Assembly (NCBI GenBank): GCA_039811185.1
Contig: JBDHYF010000010.1
Coordinates: 1-64,000 of the forward strand
Length of the DNA: 64,000 nucleotides
Direction: 5' to 3'
Source: JAEZDR01 sp039811185
GTDB lineage: Bacteria; Bacteroidota; Bacteroidia; Chitinophagales; Chitinophagaceae
Shown here: one piece after another, positions 16,729 through 25,601 of the stretch
Layout of the letters: the number at the start of each line of letters is the position of its first letter
How positions within the stretch are numbered: the stretch's first letter is position 1
Made by a program: the position numbers and the translations under genes
Notes under the pieces: model-generated
The model's input: only the letters and a program-made list of their open reading frames with translations
What the model was told of the DNA's origin: nothing
Databases searched by the model: none

Positions 16729-17943
16729 ATGTTTTGCAAAATATATTCTACTAAAACAATTCTTTTATTAGCGGCCGGTTTGGTTTTTTCGCTTGCTTCC
16801 TGTAACAGCCATCCGGCGGAAACCCAACCGCACGACAGCCATGCGGAAGACGTCAGCGGAAACGCGGTTTGGCTAAGTGATGTGGAGATGCGGACCGCCT
16901 CCGTGCAGATGGGCTTGATAGAGAATAAAAATCTTCAGACCGCAGTGAAAGCGAACGGTATGCTTTCCGTGCCGAACGATAACAAGGCACTGGTAACGTC
17001 GGTTACTAACGGCATTGTGCAACAACTGCTGGTTCAACCCGGCGATGAGGTAAAAAAAGGCCAACTGATTGCGCGGATTTTAAATCCGGACATGGCTCAG
17101 TTGCAACAAAGCTATCAAACCACGATTGCTCAGATAAAGCTGAATGAAATTGAATTAAACCGGCAGCAGGAATTAGTGAAGGGCAATGCCGCTCCACTGA
17201 AGAATGTAGAAAGGGTGAAAGCAGAACTTGCTGGCCTCCGGGCCGCTAAAAATGCGCTGGAGAATCAGTTTAGGCTGATGGGCATCCGGCCGGAATCGGC
17301 AGCAGATGGAGGAAACGTAACATCAATTGGTGTAAAGGCACCCATCAGCGGAACCGTGAGTGAACTTCAGGCGCAGATCGGATCGAAAGTAGATGCGAGC
17401 ACTCCGATTGCTCAAATAGTGAACAACAGCCGCCTGCACTTAGACTTATTTGTTTACGAGAAAGACTTGCCCAAGCTGCATAACAATCAGCTCATTCATT
17501 TCACGCTTACCAACAATCCGGGGAAGGAGTACAATGCGGTGATTTACTCCATAGGAACTGCCTTTGCAAGCGAAAGCAAAACCATTGCGGTTCATGCTCA
17601 TGTGGAAGGCGATAAATCGGGACTTATCGAAGGAATGAATATTACGGCTGTAATCAGCGTGGGCGACAAACTGGTGCCGGCTGTTCCTGACGATGCCATT
17701 GTTACAGAGTTGGGTAAAGATTATTTGTTTGTGGTAACAGATGAAAAAACGGAGAAAACAGAAACCGGCAATCTTCGCAAAGTGCAGTTTGAGAAAATAC
17801 AGATTATAAAAGGCGCTTCCGACGTCGGCTATTCGGAAGTGATATTTATAAAACCGGTTGCACCCAATGCAAGAGTGATTACGAAAGGCGCCTTTTTTGT
17901 GAACGCAAAAATTACCAACGCAGGGGAGGAGCAAGAGCATTAG
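16729..17943 (+). CDS. CusB/CzcB-like periplasmic adaptor (membrane fusion protein)
   Basis: 404 residues. Lipoprotein signal with lipobox Leu-Ala-Ser-Cys near residue 25, then a His-rich linker (PHDSHAE) that may bind metal. The adaptor body follows: barrel-sandwich hybrid (GIVQQLLVQPGDEVKKGQLI), alpha-hairpin (about 122-180), second lipoyl half (APISGTVSELQAQIGSKV) and beta-barrel with the conserved LFVYEKDLPKL. It links the RND pump to the outer-membrane channel and delivers metal ions. Last gene of the efflux operon, convergent with ftsE 20 bases further. Confidence 0.92.
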   Translation: MFCKIYSTKTILLLAAGLVFSLASCNSHPAETQPHDSHAEDVSGNAVWLSDVEMRTASVQMGLIENKNLQTAVKANGMLSVPNDNKALVTSVTNGIVQQLLVQPGDEVKKGQLIARILNPDMAQLQQSYQTTIAQIKLNEIELNRQQELVKGNAAPLKNVERVKAELAGLRAAKNALENQFRLMGIRPESAADGGNVTSIGVKAPISGTVSELQAQIGSKVDASTPIAQIVNNSRLHLDLFVYEKDLPKLHNNQLIHFTLTNNPGKEYNAVIYSIGTAFASESKTIAVHAHVEGDKSGLIEGMNITAVISVGDKLVPAVPDDAIVTELGKDYLFVVTDEKTEKTETGNLRKVQFEKIQIIKGASDVGYSEVIFIKPVAPNARVITKGAFFVNAKITNAGEEQEH

Positions 17944-17963
17944 TTGCCGGCTGCCGGAATGGG

Positions 17964-18650
17964 TTACGTATCCATTGCTGCGCTGTCCCACACACGGCCT
18001 TTTTCCGTTTTCAGCATTCGGCTTGGGTAGCGGTTAATAACAATGAAGTCGTGTGTGGCCATAACAATGGCAGTGCCGTAGTCTTTTGCAATGTGAAACA
18101 GCAACTGCATAATCTCATCGCTGGTTTCCGGATCGAGATTTCCGGTGGGCTCATCGGCTAAAATCAGCTTGGGCGAGTTGAGCAGTGCGCGGGCCAAATC
18201 AACACGCTGTTGCTCTCCGCCACTCATTTCAAAGGGAAACTTAAAGCCTTTGCTTTTGAGTCCCACCTTGTCGAGCACATCGTTTATTTTCTCTTCCATC
18301 AGTTTTTCTTCTTTCCATCCCGTTGCTCTTAAAACAAACTTCAGATTGTCGTGTACGTTACGGTCGGTCAGGAGCTGAAAGTCCTGAAACACTACACCGA
18401 GGTTTCTTCTTAAAAACGGAACCTTTTTCCAGTTCATCTCTTTTAAGTCGTAGCCCACTACGCTGCCTCGTCCTTCTTTTAGCGGAAGTTCGCCATACAG
18501 CGTTTTCAGTAAACTGCTTTTTCCGGTTCCGGTTTTTCCAACGAGGTAAACAAACTCACCCTTTTTAACTTCGAAGTTTACATTTTGAAGAATGAGGTTT
18601 TTTCCCTGATAGATATTCGCGTCGTGAATGGAGATTACTGTTTCAGGCAT
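17964..18650 (-). CDS. ftsE: FtsE-like cell-division ABC ATPase
   Basis: 228 residues with every ABC element: Walker A GKTGTGKSS (about 38-46), Q-loop VFQDFQLL, signature MSGGEQQRVDLARAL, Walker B LILADEPTGNLD and the switch His in ATHD. Short size and overall similarity to FtsE point to the cytoplasmic ATPase of the FtsEX complex that activates cell-wall hydrolysis at division. No ftsX lies beside it in the window. A LolD-type lipoprotein-release ATPase is the close alternative. It is convergent with cusB. Confidence 0.85.
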   Translation of the reverse strand: MPETVISIHDANIYQGKNLILQNVNFEVKKGEFVYLVGKTGTGKSSLLKTLYGELPLKEGRGSVVGYDLKEMNWKKVPFLRRNLGVVFQDFQLLTDRNVHDNLKFVLRATGWKEEKLMEEKINDVLDKVGLKSKGFKFPFEMSGGEQQRVDLARALLNSPKLILADEPTGNLDPETSDEIMQLLFHIAKDYGTAIVMATHDFIVINRYPSRMLKTEKGRVWDSAAMDT

Positions 18651-18729
18651 GTTGCAGTTTTAAAGCGGTAAAAATAGTCAATGCGTTGCGATAATCTCGG
18701 AGCGCAAAGTCAAAAAACTATTAATGGTT

Positions 18730-19896
18730 TTAAAAAACGATGGTGTTTCCGGAACGCTCAATAACCAGTTCTTTTTTTGACGCGCCTTCCACCCGGCCCA
18801 CTATCCGGGCTTCTATGTTAAAAGCAGCGGCTTCTTCAATCATGCGATGTGCGGCTGCTTCGTTTGTATAGATTTCCATTCGGTGGCCCATGTTGAACAC
18901 CTGATACATCTCGCGGTCGTCGGCTCCGCTGTTTTGTTGAATCAGTTTAAAAACCGGCGGCGGGTTAAACAGGTTGTCTTTAATTATTTTCAGTGGCCGG
19001 TCTATATACTTTAAACATTTAGTTTGGCCGCCGCCACTGCAATGTATCAATCCATCAATATCATTGAAATATTTTTCGAGCAGCACTTTCATCAATGGCG
19101 CAAACGTTCTTGTGGGGCTCAATACAAGCGATTGGATGGTGTGCGTTTCGTTATCCATTTTTACTGTGCCGGTGATGCTGTTCTTTCCGAGATATACAAC
19201 ACTCTGATCAATTTCGGGCGAATAGGTTTCGGGAAAATTGCGGTATTTTTCGAAGAGCACATCATGCCTTGCGCTGGTTAGGCCGTTGCTGCCGATGCCG
19301 CTGTTAAAAGCGTCTTCGTACACTGCTTTCCCAAAAGATGCAAGGCCAAGAATTACGTTTCCCGCTTTTATATTGTTGTTGGTGATTAGCTTGTTTTTTG
19401 GCCATCGCGCCGCCATGGTTCCGTTAACGGCAATGGTGCGCACCACATCGCCTACATCGGCGGTTTCGCCACCCATGTAATGAATGCGAATGCCGTATGG
19501 TTGCAGCCGGTTAAAATAGCTTTGGGTTGCAGTAATGATGGTTTCAATTACTTCGCCCGTAATCAGCATTTTATTCCTGTCGATAGTGGAGGAAAAACAG
19601 ATATTGTCATAAATACCTACGCAAAGCAAATCGTCCAAATTCATGGCAATGGCATCTTCTGCAATGCCTTTCCATACCGAAACGTCGCCGGTTTCTTTCC
19701 AGTATAAGTAGGCCAAGACCGACTTGGTTCCGGCGCCGTCGGCGTGCATCAGGTTTATATAATCGGAACTGCCGCCGAGCTTGTCTTCATACAGCTTACA
19801 GAATGCATTTTTGTACAAGCCTGCATCGAGGTTTTTTATGGCGTTATGCACTTCTTCTTTTTGTGCTGATACGCCTCTTTGATTATAAACCGACAT
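18730..19896 (-). CDS. purM: phosphoribosylformylglycinamidine cyclo-ligase (AIR synthase)
   Basis: 388 residues from the ATG at 19896 (MSVYNQRGVSAQKEEV); the annotated-looking upstream extension to 19929 would run across the promoter. PurM converts FGAM to AIR with ATP in purine synthesis. Recognisable are the N-terminal dimer region with LMHADGAGTKSVLAYLY, the metal/ATP-contact block LDDLLCVG and YMGGETADVGDVV, and the C-terminal HCSGGGQTKC and NMGHRMEI blocks. It is the longer Bacteroidota form rather than the ~345-residue E. coli form. Divergent from ribF, sharing a 47-base promoter region. Confidence 0.88.
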   Translation of the reverse strand: MSVYNQRGVSAQKEEVHNAIKNLDAGLYKNAFCKLYEDKLGGSSDYINLMHADGAGTKSVLAYLYWKETGDVSVWKGIAEDAIAMNLDDLLCVGIYDNICFSSTIDRNKMLITGEVIETIITATQSYFNRLQPYGIRIHYMGGETADVGDVVRTIAVNGTMAARWPKNKLITNNNIKAGNVILGLASFGKAVYEDAFNSGIGSNGLTSARHDVLFEKYRNFPETYSPEIDQSVVYLGKNSITGTVKMDNETHTIQSLVLSPTRTFAPLMKVLLEKYFNDIDGLIHCSGGGQTKCLKYIDRPLKIIKDNLFNPPPVFKLIQQNSGADDREMYQVFNMGHRMEIYTNEAAAHRMIEEAAAFNIEARIVGRVEGASKKELVIERSGNTIVF

Positions 19897-19900
19897 GAGG

Positions 19901-19908
19901 CAAATGTA
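19901..19908 (-). promoter_or_regulatory. -7 promoter element of purM
   Basis: On the minus strand it reads TACATTTG (perfect TAnnTTTG), five bases before the purM ATG; a TTG 18 bases further upstream could be the -33 element. It faces the ribF promoter. Confidence 0.5.
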
Positions 19909-19933
19909 AACCAGCCGTTCAATAATCAACCAT

Positions 19934-19941
19934 TAGTTTTG
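19934..19941 (+). promoter_or_regulatory. -7 promoter element of ribF
   Basis: TAGTTTTG is a perfect TAnnTTTG match just ahead of the ribF ATGs at 19944/19950. I see no FMN riboswitch: the intergenic region is too short. Confidence 0.45.
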
Positions 19942-19943
19942 CA

Positions 19944-20885
19944 ATGCTTATGCAGATATACAGAAACTTAAAATCCATTCCGTCGATAAAAAATGCCGTA
20001 GTTACGATTGGTACATTCGATGGCTTGCATAATGGGCATAAAAAAATTATTCATCAGCTAAAAAGCGAAGCCGAAAAAATTGGCGGCGAGTCGGTTGTCA
20101 TCACGTTTCACCCGCATCCGCGCAAGGTGGTTGGCGATACAAGCGGTGTAAAGTTGCTGACGACCACTCCGGAAAAAATTCAGTTGTTTCAGCAGTTAGG
20201 CGTGGAGCATCTGGCTATTGTGCCATTCGACGAGGCCTTCTCGTCCTTAACAGCCGAGGCCTACATCACCGACTTCTTAGTGGCCGTATTCCATCCCCAT
20301 ACTGTGATTATTGGATACGACCACTGCTTCGGAAAAGGCCGTCAGGGCAACTATCAACTGCTCGAAGCTTACGGCGAAAAACTTGGATTTAAAGTGAAGG
20401 AAATTTCGGAAGAGATACTCAACGAAGCGGTGATCAGCTCAACACGCATTCGCCGGGCTTTGTTACAGCACGAAATAACGGTAGCAAACGAATTGCTTGG
20501 CTATCCCTATTTCTTTGAAGGCCGAATTATTGAAGGCGACAAAATTGGCCGCACCATTGGTTATCCAACTGCCAACATTCAAATTGATGACGAAGAAAAA
20601 CTTGTGCCCGCCGACGGCATATATGCTGCTACGGCGGTTTTGAAAGAATGGGACAAACCCATAAATGGAATGCTTTACATCGGCAGCCGACCCGTGGTAA
20701 ACGGCAAACGAAGGGTGATAGAAATAAATCTTTTCGATTTTGATGCAATGATTTATGGCAAAGCCATCCGCGTTTCGGTACATCAGTTTATCCGCGACGA
20801 CAAACCGCTGAACAGCCTGAAAGCCTTGCAGGAGCAGCTTCTTGTTGATAAAGCATACTGTCAGAACTTTTTTTCAGGTAACTAA
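19944..20885 (+). CDS. ribF: bifunctional riboflavin kinase / FAD synthetase
   Basis: 313 residues. The N-terminal FAD-synthetase (nucleotidyltransferase) domain has GTFDGLHNGHKKII (HxGH-type motif, about residues 24-37) and the C-terminal riboflavin-kinase domain (about 185-310) has GDKIGRTIGYPTANIQ. It phosphorylates riboflavin to FMN and adenylates FMN to FAD. Start could be the ATG at 19944 or the one at 19950 (MQIYRN). Length is the family norm. Divergent from purM. Confidence 0.93.
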   Translation: MLMQIYRNLKSIPSIKNAVVTIGTFDGLHNGHKKIIHQLKSEAEKIGGESVVITFHPHPRKVVGDTSGVKLLTTTPEKIQLFQQLGVEHLAIVPFDEAFSSLTAEAYITDFLVAVFHPHTVIIGYDHCFGKGRQGNYQLLEAYGEKLGFKVKEISEEILNEAVISSTRIRRALLQHEITVANELLGYPYFFEGRIIEGDKIGRTIGYPTANIQIDDEEKLVPADGIYAATAVLKEWDKPINGMLYIGSRPVVNGKRRVIEINLFDFDAMIYGKAIRVSVHQFIRDDKPLNSLKALQEQLLVDKAYCQNFFSGN

Positions 20886-20979
20886 AACAACGCTCGTTTT
20901 GCCGTACGGGCGGAAAAGTTTTATTTTACAACGATTGCTTTCTGCGGATTGCTGAACCTTATCTAAATAAATATCCGAG

Positions 20980-21555
20980 ATGAGATTAACACTATTTATG
21001 CTGCTGGCTTTTCTTTTCCTGTTGCCCGGTTGCGGACTGCGAAAAAGAGAAGAGCAACTAGAAATGAAAGAAGCTGCACTCAGGCAAAAAGAGCAGGAGC
21101 TGTTGCTGAAAGAGAAAACCCTGCTGCTAAAAGAAGAAGAGCTGTTGCTGAAAGAAAAGAAAACCCTTGAAGACAGCATCTATCAAATTGAAAAATTGTT
21201 TCGCGATACCTTAGTCGGAAGCTGGAAGGTTCAGATGGTTTGTACAGAAACCACGTGCAGCGGATCGGCCCTCGGCGACACGAAAAACGAACAGTGGATT
21301 TTTAGTTACGAAGGCAACAATATCATTGCAAAGGCAATGGCCGAAAATAAAATTGTGAGAGTGTACACCGGCATCTACACGGGAAACACCATCGAACTTC
21401 TTGAAGAGCATGACCGCGACCCCGCATCTACAACAAAAATGGTAGTCCGTTTGCGCATTACCTCGCCCACACAAATGCAGGGACAGCGCGAAATTAACCG
21501 GCCGAACTGTAAAGTGCTTTACGACCTGCAACTCGATAAAATTACCAAGCCCTAA
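20980..21555 (+). CDS. lipoprotein with a repetitive coiled coil
   Basis: 191 residues: signal with lipobox Leu-Pro-Gly-Cys (Cys near 18), a charged coiled coil from about 22 to 75, and a folded C-terminal domain (about 85-188, GSWKVQMVCTETTC and further strands). The coiled coil is made of near-identical heptads (LLLKEKT, LLLKEEE, LLLKEKK). The C-terminal domain looks lipocalin-like or small beta-barrel; family not recognised. Probably anchored in a membrane with a stalk. It precedes the CPA2 antiporter by 9 bases, suggesting an operon. Confidence 0.65.
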   Translation: MRLTLFMLLAFLFLLPGCGLRKREEQLEMKEAALRQKEQELLLKEKTLLLKEEELLLKEKKTLEDSIYQIEKLFRDTLVGSWKVQMVCTETTCSGSALGDTKNEQWIFSYEGNNIIAKAMAENKIVRVYTGIYTGNTIELLEEHDRDPASTTKMVVRLRITSPTQMQGQREINRPNCKVLYDLQLDKITKP

Positions 21556-21564
21556 TCTTTTTTT

Positions 21565-23724
21565 ATGGTATTGTTAAGCGGACTAGATTTTTCCCTTCCA
21601 CTCAAAAGCCCGGTGATTATTTTTTCGCTGGTGCTGTTTATTATTCTTTTTGCACCCATCTTATTTTCTAAAATAAAAGTTCCGCACATCATCGGCTTAA
21701 TTATATCCGGTGTGTTGGTAGGCCCTTATGGGTTAAACCTGTTAAAACGCGATGCCTCTATCGTGCTTTTCGGTACTGTGGGCTTGCTTTATATCATGTT
21801 TATTGCGGGTTTGGAGATTGATATGGGTGAGTTTAAAAAGAACACGAAAAAGATTATCCTTTTTGGGCTTACCACTTTTCTTTTGCCCCTCAGTATCGGC
21901 GTTATTGCAAGCTATTATCTGTTGGGTTATTCGCTGCTAACGTCGGTTTTGCTGGCGAGTATGTTTTCTACACATACCCTTGTTTCCTATCCCATTGCAA
22001 GCCGTTATGGTATTTCAAAAAACCGGGCGGTAATGCTCACAATCGGCGGTACCATGATTACCGATATTCTGGCGCTTCTGATTCTTGCAATCGTAGCAGG
22101 GCTGGCAAAAGGCGATGTAGGCAATGCGTTCTGGATACAGCTTGGTATATCATCGGTGTTTTTTGTAGCGATTGTGTTTTTTGTTTTTCCGATTTTAATA
22201 CGTTGGTTTTTTAAGAAGTTCGAAGACAGTATATCTCAGTACATTTTTGTGTTGGCAACGGTTTTTCTTGCTTCATTTATGGCGGAGGCTGCGGGCATAG
22301 AAGCCATTATCGGTGCATTCTTCAGCGGATTGGTATTAAACAAATTTGTACCGCCGACATCGGCTTTAATGAACCGGATAGACTTTGTTGGAAACGCGCT
22401 TTTTATACCCTTTTTTCTTATTTCCGTTGGGATGCTGGTTGACGTAACCGTGCTTGTGAAAGGATGGGGCGCGCTGCGTGTAGCCGGCGTTATTATTACT
22501 ATTGCCATTTCTACGAAATATCTGGCGGCTGTTATTACGCGGAAGTTGTTGAAGCTTTCGAAAAATGAAGGCAGAATGATATTTGGACTTAGCACCGCCC
22601 ACGCGGCCGCAACGCTTGCCATCATTTTGGTTGGATATAATATTATCACGGGTGAAACGGCTACGGGCGAGCCCATTCGTTTGCTGAACGAAGATGTGCT
22701 GAACGGAACGGTGCTGTTGATTCTTGTGAGCTGCGCAATCAGTTCGTTTGTTGTGGAGAAAGCGTCTAAGAACCTTGCGCTCGAGGAGGAAGCCAATGAA
22801 GCCGAAGAGGAGTCGGGAGAAAAAATTCTGGTGTCAGTTGCCTATCCCGATATGTTGAAAGATATGATTGACCTGGGGTTGATGCTAAAGCCCAAAAAAT
22901 CAAATATTCCGGTGTTTGCACTGCATGTTACTGATGAAGGAAAAGATATTTCCGGTGGCTCATCGGAGGGTAAAAAGATTTTAGAACGCGCCGTGAAATA
23001 TGCCGCAGCAAGCGAAAATGAAATTATGCCTATTTCGCGCTTCGATGCCAATATCGGCAACGGCATTGCGTACACAGTAAAAGAACATGGCATTACGGAC
23101 GTTGTAATCGGGCTGCATAAAAATGGAACATCCGATAGCTTTTTAGGACCGAATGCAGAAGTGATTCTGAAGAAAACGCTGGAAGCAATTTATGTGTATA
23201 AGCCGCAGCAGCCGTTGAATACGCTGAAAAGGATGGTGATTGTAATGCCGGAAAATGTTGAAGGCGAGCCCGGCTTTGTTCACTGGGTGTCGAAAGTGCA
23301 TTTGGTTGCAAAAGAGCTTGGCGGAATGCCAATTGTTTTTTATGGTTTCCCTTCTTCGCTTCACGCCATTAAAACGCTCAGAAACCGACTCACAAATGCG
23401 GTGCAGGCAAGCTTCAATGAGTTTACCGATTGGGAAGACTTCCTCATCTTTTCCCGTGAGCTGAAGCAGAACGACTTATTCATCATTGTGTCGAGCAGAA
23501 AAAATCATCCTTCCTATAACAACTACATGGAGAAAATTCCCTATTACCTCAACAAATATTTTCAGAATCAAAGCTTCATGCTGCTATATCCACGGCAACT
23601 GGAGTTTGGGATTAACATGGGCGATATTCAGCAGGTAGATGTGAACTTCCTCGATAATTTTAGCACGAAGACCGGGCTTCCTGCTAAAGCTTTTGAAACC
23701 GTTAAAAAGATTTTTAAGAAGTAG
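21565..23724 (+). CDS. CPA2-type cation:proton antiporter (Kef/NapA-like)
   Basis: 719 residues. About twelve membrane helices over 1-400 form the Na+/H+ or K+/H+ exchanger domain: KVPHIIGLIISGVLVGPYGL, FIAGLEIDMGEFKK, then IIGAFFSGLVLNKFV and the late helices. The C-terminal ~300 residues are soluble and resemble universal-stress-protein folds (LVSVAYPDMLKDMIDLGL; VVIGLHKNGTSDSFLGPN), which often regulate such antiporters. It exchanges monovalent cations for protons across the inner membrane. Ion preference cannot be read from the sequence. It may be cotranscribed with the coiled-coil lipoprotein. Confidence 0.88.
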   Translation: MVLLSGLDFSLPLKSPVIIFSLVLFIILFAPILFSKIKVPHIIGLIISGVLVGPYGLNLLKRDASIVLFGTVGLLYIMFIAGLEIDMGEFKKNTKKIILFGLTTFLLPLSIGVIASYYLLGYSLLTSVLLASMFSTHTLVSYPIASRYGISKNRAVMLTIGGTMITDILALLILAIVAGLAKGDVGNAFWIQLGISSVFFVAIVFFVFPILIRWFFKKFEDSISQYIFVLATVFLASFMAEAAGIEAIIGAFFSGLVLNKFVPPTSALMNRIDFVGNALFIPFFLISVGMLVDVTVLVKGWGALRVAGVIITIAISTKYLAAVITRKLLKLSKNEGRMIFGLSTAHAAATLAIILVGYNIITGETATGEPIRLLNEDVLNGTVLLILVSCAISSFVVEKASKNLALEEEANEAEEESGEKILVSVAYPDMLKDMIDLGLMLKPKKSNIPVFALHVTDEGKDISGGSSEGKKILERAVKYAAASENEIMPISRFDANIGNGIAYTVKEHGITDVVIGLHKNGTSDSFLGPNAEVILKKTLEAIYVYKPQQPLNTLKRMVIVMPENVEGEPGFVHWVSKVHLVAKELGGMPIVFYGFPSSLHAIKTLRNRLTNAVQASFNEFTDWEDFLIFSRELKQNDLFIIVSSRKNHPSYNNYMEKIPYYLNKYFQNQSFMLLYPRQLEFGINMGDIQQVDVNFLDNFSTKTGLPAKAFETVKKIFKK

Positions 23725-23837
23725 CGAAAGCAACTGAAATTTGTTTTTCGTTTGTAAACGATGGAGTGTGGCCGATGTCCTATCTTGCCTTACATGCTTT
23801 CTTGGCGTTATAGTTGTTGAACTTAAAAAAAAATTGT

Positions 23838-24227
23838 ATGAAAATATTGTGGCTACTCGTTTTTGTATTCGGAGCTACGGCTTCATTTGCGCAAAAAGCT
23901 GATCCGGAAAAAGGGGATATCATCGTAATTAAGAGCGGCGACGCATCCAAATATCTCGGAAAAACCGTAAGCATTTGCGATATGATTGTTTCGGGCGCCG
24001 ACCTTAACCTAAAAGCAAAATCCGATCCTACACAGCTATATGTAGGAGGCGATGTAGATAAAGATTATTTCCTGGTTGTAATTCGGGATAATGACCGCTC
24101 CGCCTTTTCATACGATCCGAAAGAGCGCCTCATCAACAAGAAATATTGCATCACCGGTAAGATGTTGCGATATAAAGGAAAGCCTGCCATTTTTGTAACG
24201 AGCGAAAAACAAATTACCGCTCAATAA
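23838..24227 (+). CDS. exported OB-fold-like protein
   Basis: 129 residues from the ATG at 23838; MKILWLLVFVFGATASFAQ is a full signal peptide, which an upstream TTG reading at 23814 would spoil. The mature part has a five-strand OB-like pattern: YLGKTVSICDMIV, QLYVGGDVDKDYFLVVIRD, YCITGKMLRYKGKPAIFVTS. Similar exported OB domains are known in Bacteroidota but the function is unclear. Followed 10 bases later by a cupin-like gene. Confidence 0.65.
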   Translation: MKILWLLVFVFGATASFAQKADPEKGDIIVIKSGDASKYLGKTVSICDMIVSGADLNLKAKSDPTQLYVGGDVDKDYFLVVIRDNDRSAFSYDPKERLINKKYCITGKMLRYKGKPAIFVTSEKQITAQ

Positions 24228-24237
24228 AGTTTTTGTT

Positions 24238-24645
24238 ATGGACATCAAACACAACAAATCAACTTTCCTGCGACCGGAAGGTGACCGAACCCTGGATGCA
24301 CCGCTTGTATCGATCGACATTCCCAAAATAGTAAATCAGATTACTTCTGAAGACAGCTGGTTCAAGAACGACAGGAATGCCATCACCGTGTTTAAGGCCG
24401 CCGGATACCGGATTGTAGTGGTTGCATTAAAAGCGAATGCAGAGATGACAACAGATTCTGAAAATCTTGTAAACGGGATTATTACTTTCAATGTGTTGCA
24501 GGGCAGCCTCACACTCAGCGCAAACAATGAGATGCGACAGCTCGGCTCCGGCTGTGTAGCCGTTTTGCACGAAAACCTTTCTTACCAAATAACAACAACG
24601 GAAACCTGTATATTTCTGATGTGCGTATCAGGCGAAAACCCTTAA
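24238..24645 (+). CDS. small cupin-like cytoplasmic protein
   Basis: 135 residues without signal or membrane helix. The C-terminal half (about 60-130) has cupin-like strands with GIITFNVLQGSLTLS and GSGCVAVLHENLSYQI, as in single-domain cupins; clear metal-binding histidines are not present, so any catalytic role is doubtful. Known for similar proteins: regulatory or stress roles (uncertain). It lies 10 bases after the OB-fold gene, probably cotranscribed. Confidence 0.6.
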   Translation: MDIKHNKSTFLRPEGDRTLDAPLVSIDIPKIVNQITSEDSWFKNDRNAITVFKAAGYRIVVVALKANAEMTTDSENLVNGIITFNVLQGSLTLSANNEMRQLGSGCVAVLHENLSYQITTTETCIFLMCVSGENP

Positions 24646-24766
24646 AAAAAGGTCGCAAGAACAAAACATGTCCTTACGATGAAAGCCTTGAATCTCCGCG
24701 CTCTGACAGGAAGCCGACAACAGAAGAAGAGGCCGTTGCACGAAGTGGTGAAACAGCCTTTTATCA

Positions 24767-25579
24767 TTAATATCCTTTTAATGTTTGTCGAATCACTGAA
24801 TCTTTTTGCTGGATGGAAAGTTTGTGGTTGTAACGAAATAAAGATCCTTCCCAATCCCCATAAGTTGGGTTAGGCAGAATGATAAACTTTTTGCCAAATA
24901 AATCGGCCTGCTCCCGCACAATGTTGTTGCGGTCGTCCGTTGATTTTTTATCGAAGATGGAGCTGAAGTCGGCAAGATTGTCTCCCATCAACATAACGAT
25001 TTCGTGCGTTTCACTCACGTGCTGCCTTCTTTTTTCTTTACTCGATTCGCCGGTTCTTAAAATGAGATGTGCATCATCCGCAAAAGGGAATCCGAATCTT
25101 TTTAAATTGGCAAGCGTACCCTGCCGCTCCACTTCATCGCGGTTGGTGATGTAAAACACGGCAACGCCTTTTGATGCGGCATACTTTAAAAAACTTACCG
25201 AACCGGCAAGCGTATCGGCCATTCCTTTCGACGTCCAATCGTACCAGGTTTCAACCGAATAGTCCATATTATTAAACCCGCGCTGAACGGCATAGGGGCT
25301 GTTATCCACCAGCGTTTCATCGATATCGGTTACAATGGCGAGCGGCTTTGAATGAGTGGTTTTTAAGGCATCATCCAATTGATAGCGCGCAATGTTGAAG
25401 GCCTGATGGCAAAGGGCTTTATACTCGGCCGCCGTTTGCAAAAAAGCGGAAGTAAATAACTTGCCACCAATAGTTATTCCGGGGTTTTCGGGCTGCTGTG
25501 GCGGCTGTTGAATAACGGTAGTGGTAATACATCCACTAAAAACAGCTGCACCCAACAAACCCAACGATATTTTTTTCAT
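24767..25579 (-). CDS. 5'-nucleotidase, lipoprotein e(P4) family acid phosphatase
   Basis: 270 residues. Lipoprotein signal with lipobox Phe-Ser-Gly-Cys (Cys17). HAD-class acid-phosphatase motifs: VTDIDETLVDNSPYA (nucleophile and acid Asp), YITNRDEVERQGTLANLKRFGF (motif II region) and LMGDNLADF (motif IV). The family dephosphorylates nucleotides such as NMN at the outer membrane (Haemophilus e(P4)), so it may supply NAD precursors or phosphate. It is 22 bases behind the PLP-enzyme gene on the same strand. Confidence 0.92.
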   Translation of the reverse strand: MKKISLGLLGAAVFSGCITTTVIQQPPQQPENPGITIGGKLFTSAFLQTAAEYKALCHQAFNIARYQLDDALKTTHSKPLAIVTDIDETLVDNSPYAVQRGFNNMDYSVETWYDWTSKGMADTLAGSVSFLKYAASKGVAVFYITNRDEVERQGTLANLKRFGFPFADDAHLILRTGESSKEKRRQHVSETHEIVMLMGDNLADFSSIFDKKSTDDRNNIVREQADLFGKKFIILPNPTYGDWEGSLFRYNHKLSIQQKDSVIRQTLKGY

Positions 25580-25601
25580 GCTTAAAGTATTAGTTGAAAA
25601 A

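Noticed and set aside
19944..19950. FMN riboswitch before ribF
   Set aside because: Only 47 bases separate purM and ribF, too short for an FMN aptamer.
24642..24854. 70-codon minus-strand frame downstream of the cupin-like gene
   Set aside because: Overlaps the e(P4) phosphatase end and has no support.
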